Source: Microcaldota archaeon (GTDB taxonomy: Archaea; Micrarchaeota; Micrarchaeia; Micrarchaeales; CABMGC01). From it: DNA of 33,756 nt. The notes beneath the pieces were generated by a model that was not told where the DNA came from, made no database searches, and saw nothing but the letters and a program-made list of their open reading frames with translations. The position numbers and the translations under genes were made by a program. The stretch spans positions 1 to 33,756 of the forward strand of contig JAGWHJ010000012.1 of NCBI GenBank assembly GCA_028866835.1, in the 5' to 3' direction. Every line of letters begins with the position of its first letter. Positions within the stretch are counted from its first letter, which is position 1. This document shows, piece by piece, positions 21,502 to 28,327 of this stretch.

Positions 21502-21825
21502 TTATCCGCCCCTTCTCGCATTCCTCAGGGCCATTCTTAATTCGCGCGCGCTGTTTACTGCATTGTTCAGCTTGTATGTTATTGCCATTCCCGCTAATGT
21601 CAAAGCGTCAGCTGTTGCCGAAAAGATGTTGAACGTCTGGAACTGGTCATGCCCTACGCCCTTCACGTTAAGGTATGCTGCGCATATGCCTGCGATGCCT
21701 GTGCCTAGCATTGCAGCTCCCCTTCCCCTCCTCAGGCTCCTTATGCTTCTTTCCAGTTCTGTCTGGTTTACCGCGGAAACATTAACTTCCTGCCTTTGTA
21801 CGACCCTCAAATTTGCTGTATTCAT
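21502..21825 (-). CDS. Small membrane protein with a TM hairpin
   Basis: 107 residues, unrecognised. A polar N-terminus (VVQRQEVNVSAVNQTELE) leads into a basic helix (RSIRSLRRGRG), two hydrophobic segments (AAMLGTGIAGICAAYL and FNIFSATADALTLAGMAITY) and a basic C-terminal helix ending RNARRGG. The TATA box on the minus strand (gttatatttaag, 21853-21864) and hydrophobic pattern support this strand over the opposing open frame. The hairpin-plus-basic-helix layout resembles the C-termini of the proteins at 26953 and 30153. Confidence 0.6.
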   Translation of the reverse strand: MNTANLRVVQRQEVNVSAVNQTELERSIRSLRRGRGAAMLGTGIAGICAAYLNVKGVGHDQFQTFNIFSATADALTLAGMAITYKLNNAVNSARELRMALRNARRGG

Positions 21826-21852
21826 TTTACCACAGTATACAAAGTGACTTTA

Positions 21853-21864
21853 GTTATATTTAAG
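21853..21864 (-). promoter_or_regulatory. TATA box for the minus-strand gene at 21825
   Basis: CTTAAATATAAC on the minus strand predicts initiation about 7 nt before the ATG. Confidence 0.55.
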
Positions 21865-21930
21865 GCTTTGCATATATCTCCGTCATCAATCCAAGCATAT
21901 GGCCATCCGTAAGTACCAGCAATGCTGGCT

Positions 21931-22680
21931 TCAGAGCTCCTTCTCGAGTATCTCGTTCGCCACGGCCAGGTCGGGGTTTATTATCTGCTGGTTGCTGCCC
22001 TTCGCTATGTCCTGGAAGTACCCCTCCATGTCCTTGTCCCTAACTATGACGCGTATCCTTGTCTTAGGGCCCGAAAGGCTCCTTGCGGCAAGGAAGACGT
22101 ACATTGCTAGCGTCTTGTCCTGCAGGTCTATCACGACGCTCTCTGCGAAGCCGATGCCGTACCTCTTTATCGCCTCCTTTGACGTGAGGTTCGTGACGTG
22201 TATCGGGTAGTTGAGCTCGCGCAGCTCCTCGAAGCGCTCCCTGCTGTTTGTCAGCACCACGAACCTCCTCTTCTTCGCGGCCAGCTGGCTGGCGAGATAC
22301 ATGTTGACGTTGTCTATGCCGAAAAGCACCACATGTCCCCTCAGCTTCCTCGCATCCGAATCTGATATGCCTCCCGTCAGCTTGTTTATCCTTCCCTCCA
22401 TCACATCGGTCGTTACCATCGTTAGTGCACCTATAAATATGCTTATGCCCGAAAGCTCGAGAACAATCGTGAATGCCTTTGCAGTTCCGCTGACCGGTAT
22501 TATGTCGCCGTAGCTGTTGGTCGAGAGCGTCGATATCGTGTAGTATATTGAGTTGAGCAGGTCAAGATGGCTCACGTTGAAGCCGCCGTACAGGCTCAGT
22601 GCGTAGCTGACTATGCTGCCCACGGCGATTATGATTGCGGCTACCGATGAATATAGCAGGAGCCTCTCCAGCAGTCCCAT
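21931..22680 (-). CDS. Two-TM ion channel with an RCK (TrkA-N) domain and altered selectivity filter
   Basis: Laid out like MthK-type potassium channels: TM1 (about 8-30), pore helix and filter (YYTISTLSTNSYGDIIPVS, about 46-64), TM2 (about 70-92), then a cytoplasmic RCK-N Rossmann domain from about 114 (GHVVLFGIDNVNMYLA). The canonical filter T-V-G-Y-G-D is here T54-N-S-Y-G-D59, so a hydrophobic Val and the first filter Gly are replaced by Asn and Ser. K+ selectivity may be altered or lost. At 249 residues there is no RCK-C domain, so gating may differ from MthK. Start ATG 22680 is leaderless relative to the TATA box at 22701-22712. Confidence 0.88.
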   Translation of the reverse strand: MGLLERLLLYSSVAAIIIAVGSIVSYALSLYGGFNVSHLDLLNSIYYTISTLSTNSYGDIIPVSGTAKAFTIVLELSGISIFIGALTMVTTDVMEGRINKLTGGISDSDARKLRGHVVLFGIDNVNMYLASQLAAKKRRFVVLTNSRERFEELRELNYPIHVTNLTSKEAIKRYGIGFAESVVIDLQDKTLAMYVFLAARSLSGPKTRIRVIVRDKDMEGYFQDIAKGSNQQIINPDLAVANEILEKEL

Positions 22681-22700
22681 GAGATGGTATTGTCAGATAA

Positions 22701-22712
22701 ATTATTTAAGCC
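22701..22712 (-). promoter_or_regulatory. TATA box for the RCK channel gene
   Basis: On the minus strand GGCTTAAATAAT lies about 26 bp before the ATG at 22680, giving a leaderless transcript. Confidence 0.6.
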
Positions 22713-22725
22713 CTTTAGGAGGTCC

Positions 22726-23535
22726 TCACTCCGAAGGGATCCTTGGCAGCAACGCCGAAGATTTGTCTAGCGATATGGCCGCAGGGTTGCGCGCAGCTCC
22801 ATTCTCCCTCTTCTCCGTGTACATTTCGGCATCAGCCTCTTTTACCATCCTTTTCGCCAATCTCAGTGGATTGGAGCCGCCGACGACCCTGCCGTCATCG
22901 CCTCTCCTTGTAAGGGTGGTTATGCCTGCAGAGAACTCCACATAGATCATGACGCTGTTCACCTGGATTGGGGCCTGTGCCAGTGCCTGCCTTGCGCTTT
23001 TGACGAAAGCCTCTGCGCCCTTTGCGTCGGCTCCGGAAAGTATCACCACGAACTCATCCCCACCGATCCGTGCAACTGTGTCAGTGGGCCTGGATGTGGC
23101 CTGAAGGACCGCTGCCACGTGCTTGAGCATCTCGTCCCCAGCGTCGTGCCCGAGGTCCGGATGGTCATTCACCGCTTTGAGTCCATTGAGGTCCAATAGC
23201 ACGAACGATAGCGGCCTTTGATCGCCTCTGCTGCGCCTGCTTATCTCGAGCCTCGCGTGGTCGTACATGTAGCGCCTGTTGCCAACGCCGGTGAGCTCGT
23301 CTATGTAGGCAACGCTCTCCAGATGCCTTATCCTGCCATCCTTTGACCTGCTGTCGCGTTCGAGCCTGCTTATCTTTATCTCCCTGTCCGCCAGCTCGCC
23401 CTCAAGCTCAGCTATGCGCTGGTCCTTTGCATTATCCCTTCTTGCAAGCCCTTTCAAGCCGGTGGCTTCTGCGCCATTCCGCTGGCCATTTACTTCAGTA
23501 GTAGATGCAGCCTTACCTGCCCGCCTAACCGCCAT
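22726..23535 (-). CDS. GGDEF-domain diguanylate cyclase (cytoplasmic, coiled-coil N-terminus)
   Basis: Predicted to make c-di-GMP from two GTP. The catalytic GGDEF motif is intact (G158-G-D-E-F162 in ARIGGDEFVVIL), as are IDELTGVGNRR (about 78-88), the metal/substrate segment LLDLNGLKAVND (D115) and LGHDAGDEML, and KEADAEMYTEK near the end. R149-P-T-D152 lies exactly five residues before GGDEF, the position of the allosteric inhibitory I-site. Residues 35-75 (RIAELEGELADREIKISRLE) form a coiled coil, as expected for a dimerising cyclase, and no sensor, TM or HAMP domain is present. ATG 23535 is used because initiation from the TATA box at 23578-23589 lies downstream of TTG 23574. GGDEF proteins are rare in archaea, and I see no EAL, HD-GYP or PilZ protein in the window. 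Confidence 0.93.
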   Translation of the reverse strand: MAVRRAGKAASTTEVNGQRNGAEATGLKGLARRDNAKDQRIAELEGELADREIKISRLERDSRSKDGRIRHLESVAYIDELTGVGNRRYMYDHARLEISRRSRGDQRPLSFVLLDLNGLKAVNDHPDLGHDAGDEMLKHVAAVLQATSRPTDTVARIGGDEFVVILSGADAKGAEAFVKSARQALAQAPIQVNSVMIYVEFSAGITTLTRRGDDGRVVGGSNPLRLAKRMVKEADAEMYTEKRENGAARNPAAISLDKSSALLPRIPSE

Positions 23536-23577
23536 AAAATTATGTCCTCTATCAATTGAATAAATACGTCGCAAGTA

Positions 23578-23589
23578 GTATATATAGCT
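23578..23589 (-). promoter_or_regulatory. TATA box for the GGDEF gene
   Basis: AGCTATATATAC on the minus strand; predicted initiation about 23557, giving a leader of about 22 nt. Confidence 0.6.
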
Positions 23590-23596
23590 TTAGGCG

Positions 23597-23616
23597 ACGA
23601 CAGCGTCGGCTGTCGT
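23597..23616. promoter_or_regulatory. Inverted repeat centred between two divergent TATA boxes (candidate operator)
   Basis: ACGACAGC-GTCG-GCTGTCGT has perfect 8-bp arms and a 4-bp centre. The flanks are nearly symmetric too: reading outward, each side has TTA, an (A)AG(G/C)C-type BRE-like block and a TATATA box (23578-23589 and 23621-23629). A dimeric regulator here could control the GGDEF gene and the helical-protein gene together. Confidence 0.6.
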
Positions 23617-23620
23617 AAGG

Positions 23621-23629
23621 CTTATATAT
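23621..23629 (+). promoter_or_regulatory. TATA box for the gene at 23704
   Basis: CTTATATAT predicts initiation near 23651 and a leader of about 53 nt. A weaker TTTAGATTTAT (about 23665-23675) would give a leader under 10 nt. Confidence 0.5.
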
Positions 23630-23703
23630 CAAGAGCAACATTATCTGATAGGCAATCAGTACGGTTTAGATTTATCAATTCTTACTGTGGGGCGGTTATC
23701 CAT

Positions 23704-24168
23704 ATGGTCGAAGGAAGGCAATCACGCAAGGTAGTAAGGCTGGCAGACGGCCTAGAGGAGCGAGCGCTTGCCGCTGCCGAACGGAGCGAGCACATGAATG
23801 CAGCGTATCTTCTTTTCGGCGCGGCGCAGAGGGTGGAGCACGAGGGCAACAGAAGGATCGCAGGGACGCTATACCTAGATGCCGCAAGATTGTCCCTGAT
23901 GGAAGAGGATATCGAGGCAACAACGGCATGCCTCCAACTCGCGCATGAAAACAATCCTGACCTGGCCGATGCCGTAAAGGAGCTTATCCGCGATGCGCAG
24001 GCCATTGCGAAAGGCGTCGACATTTATAAGGCGCATAGGACTGCGATTCTTGGCACCGAAGCCTTCAGGGGAGACTCGCATGAGGAGGAGACACCGATGG
24101 GCGATGTGATTGGATTCGAGGCCGAGAAGGAGCGCAGGCGCAAAGGCGGCGCCAGGATAGGGCCATAG
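23704..24168 (+). CDS. TPR-like helical protein of unknown function, divergent from the GGDEF gene
   Basis: 154 residues, not recognised. Residues about 15-100 are a run of amphipathic helices with small residues at TPR-like positions (MNAAYLLFGAAQRVEHEG, RIAGTLYLDAARLSL, IEATTACLQLAHENNPDLA), so a short TPR-type or other alpha-solenoid is likely. The C-terminus is charged and probably disordered (EAEKERRRKGGARIGP). There is no signal or TM segment. It shares the symmetric intergenic region with the diguanylate cyclase, which suggests co-regulation; nothing shows it binds c-di-GMP. Confidence 0.7.
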   Translation: MVEGRQSRKVVRLADGLEERALAAAERSEHMNAAYLLFGAAQRVEHEGNRRIAGTLYLDAARLSLMEEDIEATTACLQLAHENNPDLADAVKELIRDAQAIAKGVDIYKAHRTAILGTEAFRGDSHEEETPMGDVIGFEAEKERRRKGGARIGP

Positions 24169-24238
24169 AGCTCGCCGTTAGCATACTGCCAAGCACAGAC
24201 TGCCCCAATGGCGTCGCAGGTTCTTTGCAAGGGGAAGC

Positions 24239-24249
24239 AATAAATACGA
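24239..24249 (+). promoter_or_regulatory. TATA-like box for the gene at 24277
   Basis: AATAAATACGA lies about 30 bp before ATG 24277, with initiation expected near 24268-24270. Confidence 0.4.
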
Positions 24250-24276
24250 CAAGATTCTAATCCTCCTTTGGTCGTC

Positions 24277-24699
24277 ATGGGCATAATTCAGAAGATCAGG
24301 GGGCCAAGGCCTGATCCAAATCCTGAGGAAACACAGGCCAAACATGAGGATAGGCTGAGAAGATATACCGACGCGCTTCATGAAGGGCGCCTTTACAAAG
24401 CCAGGTTCATCGGCCGCAGGCTAAGCCCAAAGGACAGGCTAGGCCCTCTCAGCGATGCGCTGGAGCACTGGAGAGCAACTGAGTACGAATACGGACCCAA
24501 CAAATATCCTTTCGCCAAGTGCATAGCAACTGCTTATTTTGTGCCTGTCGATGACAGGGTGTACCGCTCGCAGAGCCTTGCGAAACTGGTAAGGCGGACA
24601 CAGGGGAGAATGGAGCGGGAGGAGGCAAAGGAGGAATTCGCGCAGACGTTGCGAGACATACACGGATGGTCCGGGGACATAAGGCAGTGGGACTGGTAA
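24277..24699 (+). CDS. Unknown small basic/acidic helical protein
   Basis: 140 residues, unrecognised, rich in Arg, Asp and Glu. The segment YTDALHEGRLYKARFIGRRL (about 29-48) fits the L-x-(E/D/Q)-G-x-(L/Y/V)-x-x-A helical-hairpin pattern shared with several neighbours. The remainder is predicted helical (LAKLVRRTQGRMEREEAKEE) with a Trp-rich end (HGWSGDIRQWDW). ATG 24277 is preferred over the in-frame TTG 24268 from TATA spacing. Cytoplasmic; no partner domain recognised. Confidence 0.65.
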   Translation: MGIIQKIRGPRPDPNPEETQAKHEDRLRRYTDALHEGRLYKARFIGRRLSPKDRLGPLSDALEHWRATEYEYGPNKYPFAKCIATAYFVPVDDRVYRSQSLAKLVRRTQGRMEREEAKEEFAQTLRDIHGWSGDIRQWDW

Positions 24700-24727
24700 C
24701 GCAGCTAATTCTGAACTCCGGCAAAGC

Positions 24728-24737
24728 AATATATATC
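24728..24737 (+). promoter_or_regulatory. TATA box for the gene at 24766
   Basis: AATATATATC predicts initiation about 8 nt before ATG 24766. Confidence 0.55.
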
Positions 24738-24765
24738 ATGCAATCGGAGAGAGCTAAGTGATTGT

Positions 24766-25011
24766 ATGCCACCTAGGAAGAAGGTACGGGCCGCAAAGGC
24801 TGCAGTGAAAGAGCCTGTTGGCGACGAGCCGATAAGGCTGAGCGACATCTTCATAAGGGACGGGACCGATTACTTCAGGGCAATGGCCTTGCATGATGAC
24901 GGCAAGGAACTCAGCCTGATGTCAATGCAGACAAAGGAGAGCCTGAGGATCCCTGCCACCGAGCTGCAGAAAGCATTGCGGGACGGCTCCGGCTGGGAAA
25001 GGATGCGCTAA
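24766..25011 (+). CDS. Small unknown protein with a Lys-rich N-terminus
   Basis: 81 residues, unrecognised. A basic, Ala-rich N-terminus (PPRKKVRAAKAAVKE) precedes a compact region with alternating strands (IRLSDIFIRDGTDYFRAM, GKELSLMSMQTKESLRI) and a final helix (TELQKALRDGSGWERM). It could be a small beta-barrel nucleic acid-binding domain with a basic tail, but no family motif supports this. It has its own TATA box. Confidence 0.6.
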   Translation: MPPRKKVRAAKAAVKEPVGDEPIRLSDIFIRDGTDYFRAMALHDDGKELSLMSMQTKESLRIPATELQKALRDGSGWERMR

Positions 25012-25092
25012 TGTAGCAGCAGCTAGGGGCAAAAGACATCAATGGATATGGCTGAGACGGAATTGTCGCGAGAGCCAGAAGCTGCTTAACGC

Positions 25093-25311
25093 TTAAGCCT
25101 TTGCCTCTGCTTCTTGCGGCGATGAGATCTCATGCAGCGGCGCGAATCTCGCTATCCTGCGGAACGGGAGCCTCTCCTTCAATGGGGCCTGCTCTCCTTC
25201 CTTCTCTGCGGCTCCTCTTTTAGCATCAATTAAGGGTCTTACTCCTGGGATCTCTTCTGCTATATGTGCGGCCTGCTGCTTAAGTCGGGCGGTTCTCCTC
25301 TGGGTCTCCAT
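25093..25311 (-). CDS. Small unknown Arg/Glu/Ala-rich protein
   Basis: 72 residues, unrecognised, on the strand opposite to its neighbours. Composition is Arg, Glu, Ala and Gln rich with helical stretches (RTARLKQQAAHIAEEI, KRGAAEKEGEQAPLKERL) and an unstructured end. A clear minus-strand TATA box (CCTTTTAAAGC) about 33 bp upstream supports expression; without it the ORF alone would be weak evidence. Confidence 0.5.
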   Translation of the reverse strand: METQRRTARLKQQAAHIAEEIPGVRPLIDAKRGAAEKEGEQAPLKERLPFRRIARFAPLHEISSPQEAEAKA

Positions 25312-25338
25312 TTAATCACAAATCTCATTTGTAACAGG

Positions 25339-25349
25339 GCTTTAAAAGG
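25339..25349 (-). promoter_or_regulatory. TATA box for the minus-strand gene at 25311
   Basis: CCTTTTAAAGC on the minus strand; initiation expected near 25319. Confidence 0.5.
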
Positions 25350-25394
25350 CTTTGGCCATGGTTCGGAAAAGCCACTATTCAGGCGCCTCATAGC

Positions 25395-25405
25395 CTTTAA
25401 ATATC
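25395..25405 (+). promoter_or_regulatory. TATA box and ~120-nt leader before the gene at 25547
   Basis: CTTTAAATATC predicts initiation near 25426, leaving an untranslated leader of about 120 nt, the longest in the window. I see no tRNA, box C/D or known riboswitch signature in it. Confidence 0.45.
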
Positions 25406-25546
25406 AGGGATGCCGCAATTAAATCAGAAAACAAGCTCCCTAAACTGCACGCCGCACACAGTAATCCCTTGCATTCGTTGACGCCGGTGGGCATTTGCTT
25501 TGTGCAAAAGTGACAAGACCATAACAAGCAGGCAAAGGTGTTCATT

Positions 25547-26401
25547 ATGAGATTAAGGAGAAACGGGACGGAGAGGGCAATCTACAAAGAGATCATGAGG
25601 GAAACCTATGAATTCGGCCAGGCAAGGACCTTCGCTCCTGACGAGAAAGAGCATTTTGACAACGCAGTAAGAAGAGCTATCAAGAGAACATGGCTTTATG
25701 CTAGGATTGACCATATAAATGACACCATATTTAGGCGGTCCTCGTCAGGAACAGCCCATACATTTCTGCATGAACTTGGGGACAGAGGCATTCTGAACCC
25801 TCCACTGGAACACGATACAAAAATCGTTGGCGGGGATCACGAAGTGGTAAGGCAGGTCCTGGTAGGGATAATATGCAAAGAGATCAAAAGAGCCAATCTG
25901 CGGGGCGCAGACTACTTGCTGCATTACCTAAAAATCGAGCACACCGAGCCAAGGGTGGAAGATGCTGCTCTAGAATTGATAAAAGCAAGATTGGCGGATG
26001 GCGATGTGGCTTCGGCCAAGGAAATACTGAGACATATTAAAGTCTCGAAGGGCAGGCTCGGCGAATTGCTAGTCGAATTGGGCCCTGAGCTTAACAAGAG
26101 GAAGAAATTTTACGATCCCGTGAAGATTGGCGAGATGCTCGGCATATCTAGGGAGCACATGCAGCAGGTTGCTGATAGCTACTATGCAAGCCTTCGCAGG
26201 AACGGCAACAAGGTCGGCGCTGCCGTTGTGGGCCGCGAGGCAGATGAGGATGAAAGCGAACTGGGCCCGCTGCAGCTCGATGCATACCGCAGCCTGCTCC
26301 GGCAGGGCAACTACCCTGATGCCGCTACATTTGCGGAGCAGGAACTAAGGGACAAGGAGCTCTCCAGCGTTGCAGCGACGCTTGCTAGAAGGATAAAATA
26401 G
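25547..26401 (+). CDS. Unknown all-helical protein with TPR-like hairpins and an HTH-like segment
   Basis: 284 residues, family not recognised, predicted nearly all alpha. LIKARLADGDVASAKEILRH (about 143-162) and YRSLLRQGNYPDAATFAEQE (about 247-266) match the hairpin pattern shared with neighbouring ORFans. PVKIGEMLGISREHMQQVAD (about 191-210) resembles a helix-turn-helix, but might be another helical repeat. The start is ATG 25547: AAAGGTG (25534-25540) is a Shine-Dalgarno site 6 nt before it, so the in-frame GTG 25538 lies within the ribosome site. The HEAT-like gene follows after 11 bp, so the two probably form an operon and may interact. Confidence 0.72.
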   Translation: MRLRRNGTERAIYKEIMRETYEFGQARTFAPDEKEHFDNAVRRAIKRTWLYARIDHINDTIFRRSSSGTAHTFLHELGDRGILNPPLEHDTKIVGGDHEVVRQVLVGIICKEIKRANLRGADYLLHYLKIEHTEPRVEDAALELIKARLADGDVASAKEILRHIKVSKGRLGELLVELGPELNKRKKFYDPVKIGEMLGISREHMQQVADSYYASLRRNGNKVGAAVVGREADEDESELGPLQLDAYRSLLRQGNYPDAATFAEQELRDKELSSVAATLARRIK

Positions 26402-26412
26402 GTGACAAACAT

Positions 26413-26904
26413 ATGAAGAGAGCCCTCACAATAAGATCGCCCCATGATTTTGTCCGCATAGCCCTTGAAGCCGAGGATGCTGCAGACAGAAAGGCTGCCC
26501 TCATAGGCGTCTCCAATATAACGGTGCTTGCCGGCATAGCAAGAAACGGCGAACAAAATCCATCCGTAAGGATCACCGCGATAAGGAAGCTGAACGATAA
26601 GGCCGTTCTACATGCGATAATACGTGATGCCCATGACTATCCCTCTGTAAGGACGGAAGCGGTAAACAGGCTTGCATGGATAGAGTTCCCCGATTACATG
26701 CCCGTCATCATGGAGATACTAAATGGTTCAGTCGACATAAGGTTCCTCCGCAGGCTTTCGGGCAATGGATTTAGCGTTGAAATCATGAAGGCTGCAGAGG
26801 CAAGGCTGAGCGATGCGCTAAAGGCCGCGCAGGCAGAATACAAAAAAGCCCAAGTTGCCCATGAAGAGGTCCCAGCGGCCAATGCAGCTGAAATCGGATC
26901 CTAG
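26413..26904 (+). CDS. HEAT-like repeat protein A
   Basis: 163 residues. Several HEAT/Armadillo-like repeats are visible from their L-x-x-I-A...(P/E)-x-V-R-x-x-A-(I/V)-x-x-L pattern: VLAGIARNGEQNPSVRITAI, then LHAIIRDAHDYPSVRTEAVN, then a diverged third with a C-terminal helix (AEARLSDALKAAQAEYKKAQ) that may be a coiled coil. HEAT repeats are binding scaffolds, and no catalytic residues are expected. It follows the all-helical gene by 11 bp. The protein at 28328 is a paralogue with the same repeat spacing. Confidence 0.72.
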   Translation: MKRALTIRSPHDFVRIALEAEDAADRKAALIGVSNITVLAGIARNGEQNPSVRITAIRKLNDKAVLHAIIRDAHDYPSVRTEAVNRLAWIEFPDYMPVIMEILNGSVDIRFLRRLSGNGFSVEIMKAAEARLSDALKAAQAEYKKAQVAHEEVPAANAAEIGS

Positions 26905-26912
26905 TTTTCATA

Positions 26913-26925
26913 GCATTTAAATATG
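26913..26925 (+). promoter_or_regulatory. TATA box for the gene at 26953
   Basis: GCATTTAAATATG predicts initiation near 26945, about 8 nt before the ATG. Confidence 0.6.
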
Positions 26926-26952
26926 ACAAAATTCATCAGAAAAGCGATGTAA

Positions 26953-27678
26953 ATGGCCAGACTTATGCAGCGTGCCGCCAACGGCCCAAGGCTGCTCCTT
27001 GCACATACCGAAAGGGAGGACATTGCCCACAGGATGGTTAGCGAGTACTACAGGGCGTTGGACACCTCGGCGTCGATAAGGGACAACGTCTCCAGGCTGC
27101 TGAGGTCCGAGCTCTGCCCCGATGACGAGAAATTCAAGTACATGCTCGAGGTCGTGGTCGAACAGGCCCAGAACCATGCGGTCCTGATGCTCGAGTTCGC
27201 GGACAGGTACATGGATGTGCCTAAAAGGCAGGACGAGCATGTCGAGACAGCGAAGAAGCTCATCAAGGTGCGCGGTATGGCAATAACATACCAGGATCTT
27301 CTTGACGAAAGCTCCTTCTATGGCGGCGTCAATTCGAAGCTCGAGCGCATTCTGGGCGGCGAGTTCGGTCACGAGGGCATGGAGTTCAAGAGGCTTCATC
27401 CTGTCGCCAACAGGATCATGTGCATTGGAGTCGGCGGCATGGCCGTTGCGATGTCCTACCTCGGATACAGGCAGGGAACTGTCAGCGGTCCTTACGAGAC
27501 TGCCGTTGACCTTGGCATCGCGGGATTCATCTACACGAAACTGCTCTATATCCCCTACACCAACCTCAGAACTGAGCGCGCTGCCGATGCCTTCAGGGAG
27601 GCTATGCAGGAGAGGTTCGGGGAGAGGCAGATAGAGGAGATCGCGAAGGCCGGAAGGGACCGCGCCAGGCACGTATAG
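26953..27678 (+). CDS. Membrane-anchored helical protein with a C-terminal TM hairpin (type A)
   Basis: 241 residues, unrecognised. The first 150 are soluble helices (RLLLAHTEREDIAHRMVSEY, EQAQNHAVLMLEFADRYMDV). Two hydrophobic segments follow (RIMCIGVGGMAVAMSYLGY, about 156-174, and AVDLGIAGFIYTKLLYIPY, about 183-203), then an amphipathic helix containing AMQERFGERQIEEIAKAG. The layout and the MxERFGxR motif match the protein at 30153. Its stop overlaps a possible GTG of the next gene (TAGTG), pointing to coupled translation. Topology suggests a large cytoplasmic domain held at the membrane. Confidence 0.7.
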   Translation: MARLMQRAANGPRLLLAHTEREDIAHRMVSEYYRALDTSASIRDNVSRLLRSELCPDDEKFKYMLEVVVEQAQNHAVLMLEFADRYMDVPKRQDEHVETAKKLIKVRGMAITYQDLLDESSFYGGVNSKLERILGGEFGHEGMEFKRLHPVANRIMCIGVGGMAVAMSYLGYRQGTVSGPYETAVDLGIAGFIYTKLLYIPYTNLRTERAADAFREAMQERFGERQIEEIAKAGRDRARHV

Positions 27679-28313
27679 TGGCTACCATGAGCAGGAGAAT
27701 TTTCGACATCGATAGGAAAAGGAAGGTCGCTGTCGAGGGCGTGAGGGTGGATTCTGTCGACCTCGTCGATGCGGCGCAGGAGGCTCTCAGGCGCAACGGA
27801 AGGGAGGATTCAAACAGGCTCGATATGCTTGTGATAGTCAGGGCAGGCGCTGCGGAGAATGGCGGCGTGCTTTACAGCTTCGGCGGAGTGCAGCTTTCGA
27901 ACGGGGGATACAGTTTCCATATCGACACGGGCGGAGAGAGCGGCAGGCATTTCTTTGCGCGCTCGGGTCCCGACGGAGTGACGCTTAACGTCGGCGAAAG
28001 GGTTTCATTTGCACCACATAACGGCCAAGGCAGCTACGAGACCTCCGAGATAACCGAGATCTTCAGGCTGACGGGCGCAATGCACGGCGGGCAAGACATG
28101 ACGGTCAGGGCGCTTATGGCGAAAGCCCACCGCCGATTCTCGAGGACACGCACGGTAACGACGTTGATGGCGGAACTTGGGAGCCAGAGCGCCAATGATG
28201 ACCCCCGGCTTGTTAGTCCCAACGGGACCACACATTCCTCTTTAAATGATATGCCTGCCGTCGGACTTGGGCCTTGGCAGCACAACCTTTATAGACCAGG
28301 CCATCCAGAGTAA
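27678..28313 (+). CDS. Unknown protein with a central beta domain, co-translated with the gene upstream
   Basis: 211 residues (208 from the alternative ATG 27687), unrecognised. A short helical N-terminus (DLVDAAQEALRRNGR) is followed by a Gly-rich beta region at about 48-125 (LDMLVIVRAG, GVLYSFGGVQLSNGGYSFHI, VTLNVGERVSFAPHNGQGSY) that may be a small beta-barrel or sandwich, then a helical and disordered end. GTG 27678 shares its G with the previous stop (TAGTG); ATG 27687 is the safer start if coupling is not used. No signal or TM segment. Probably acts with the TM-hairpin protein because the genes abut. Confidence 0.65.
   Translation: MATMSRRIFDIDRKRKVAVEGVRVDSVDLVDAAQEALRRNGREDSNRLDMLVIVRAGAAENGGVLYSFGGVQLSNGGYSFHIDTGGESGRHFFARSGPDGVTLNVGERVSFAPHNGQGSYETSEITEIFRLTGAMHGGQDMTVRALMAKAHRRFSRTRTVTTLMAELGSQSANDDPRLVSPNGTTHSSLNDMPAVGLGPWQHNLYRPGHPE
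28286..28294 (+). promoter_or_regulatory. TATA box for the gene at 28328
   Basis: ACCTTTATA lies inside the last codons of the previous gene; initiation expected near 28316. Confidence 0.55.
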
Positions 28314-28327
28314 TTTTGGGTAGTTCA

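Noticed and set aside
21494-21847. 117-codon plus-strand frame opposite the TM-hairpin gene
   Set aside because: The minus strand has a well-placed TATA box and a sensible hairpin topology; the plus frame has neither promoter nor motif.
25051-25089. Mini-ORF of 13-15 codons between the genes at 24766 and 25093
   Set aside because: No TATA box or proper Shine-Dalgarno spacing; too short to support.
25410-25484. 24-codon ORF (ATG 25410) near the long leader of the gene at 25547
   Set aside because: Its ATG lies upstream of the predicted transcription start, so it would not be in the mRNA.
25312-25546. Structured RNA or tRNA in the longest gene-free stretch (about 235 bp)
   Set aside because: Only two TATA boxes, one in each direction, and an unremarkable leader were seen; no cloverleaf, box C/D or riboswitch pattern.
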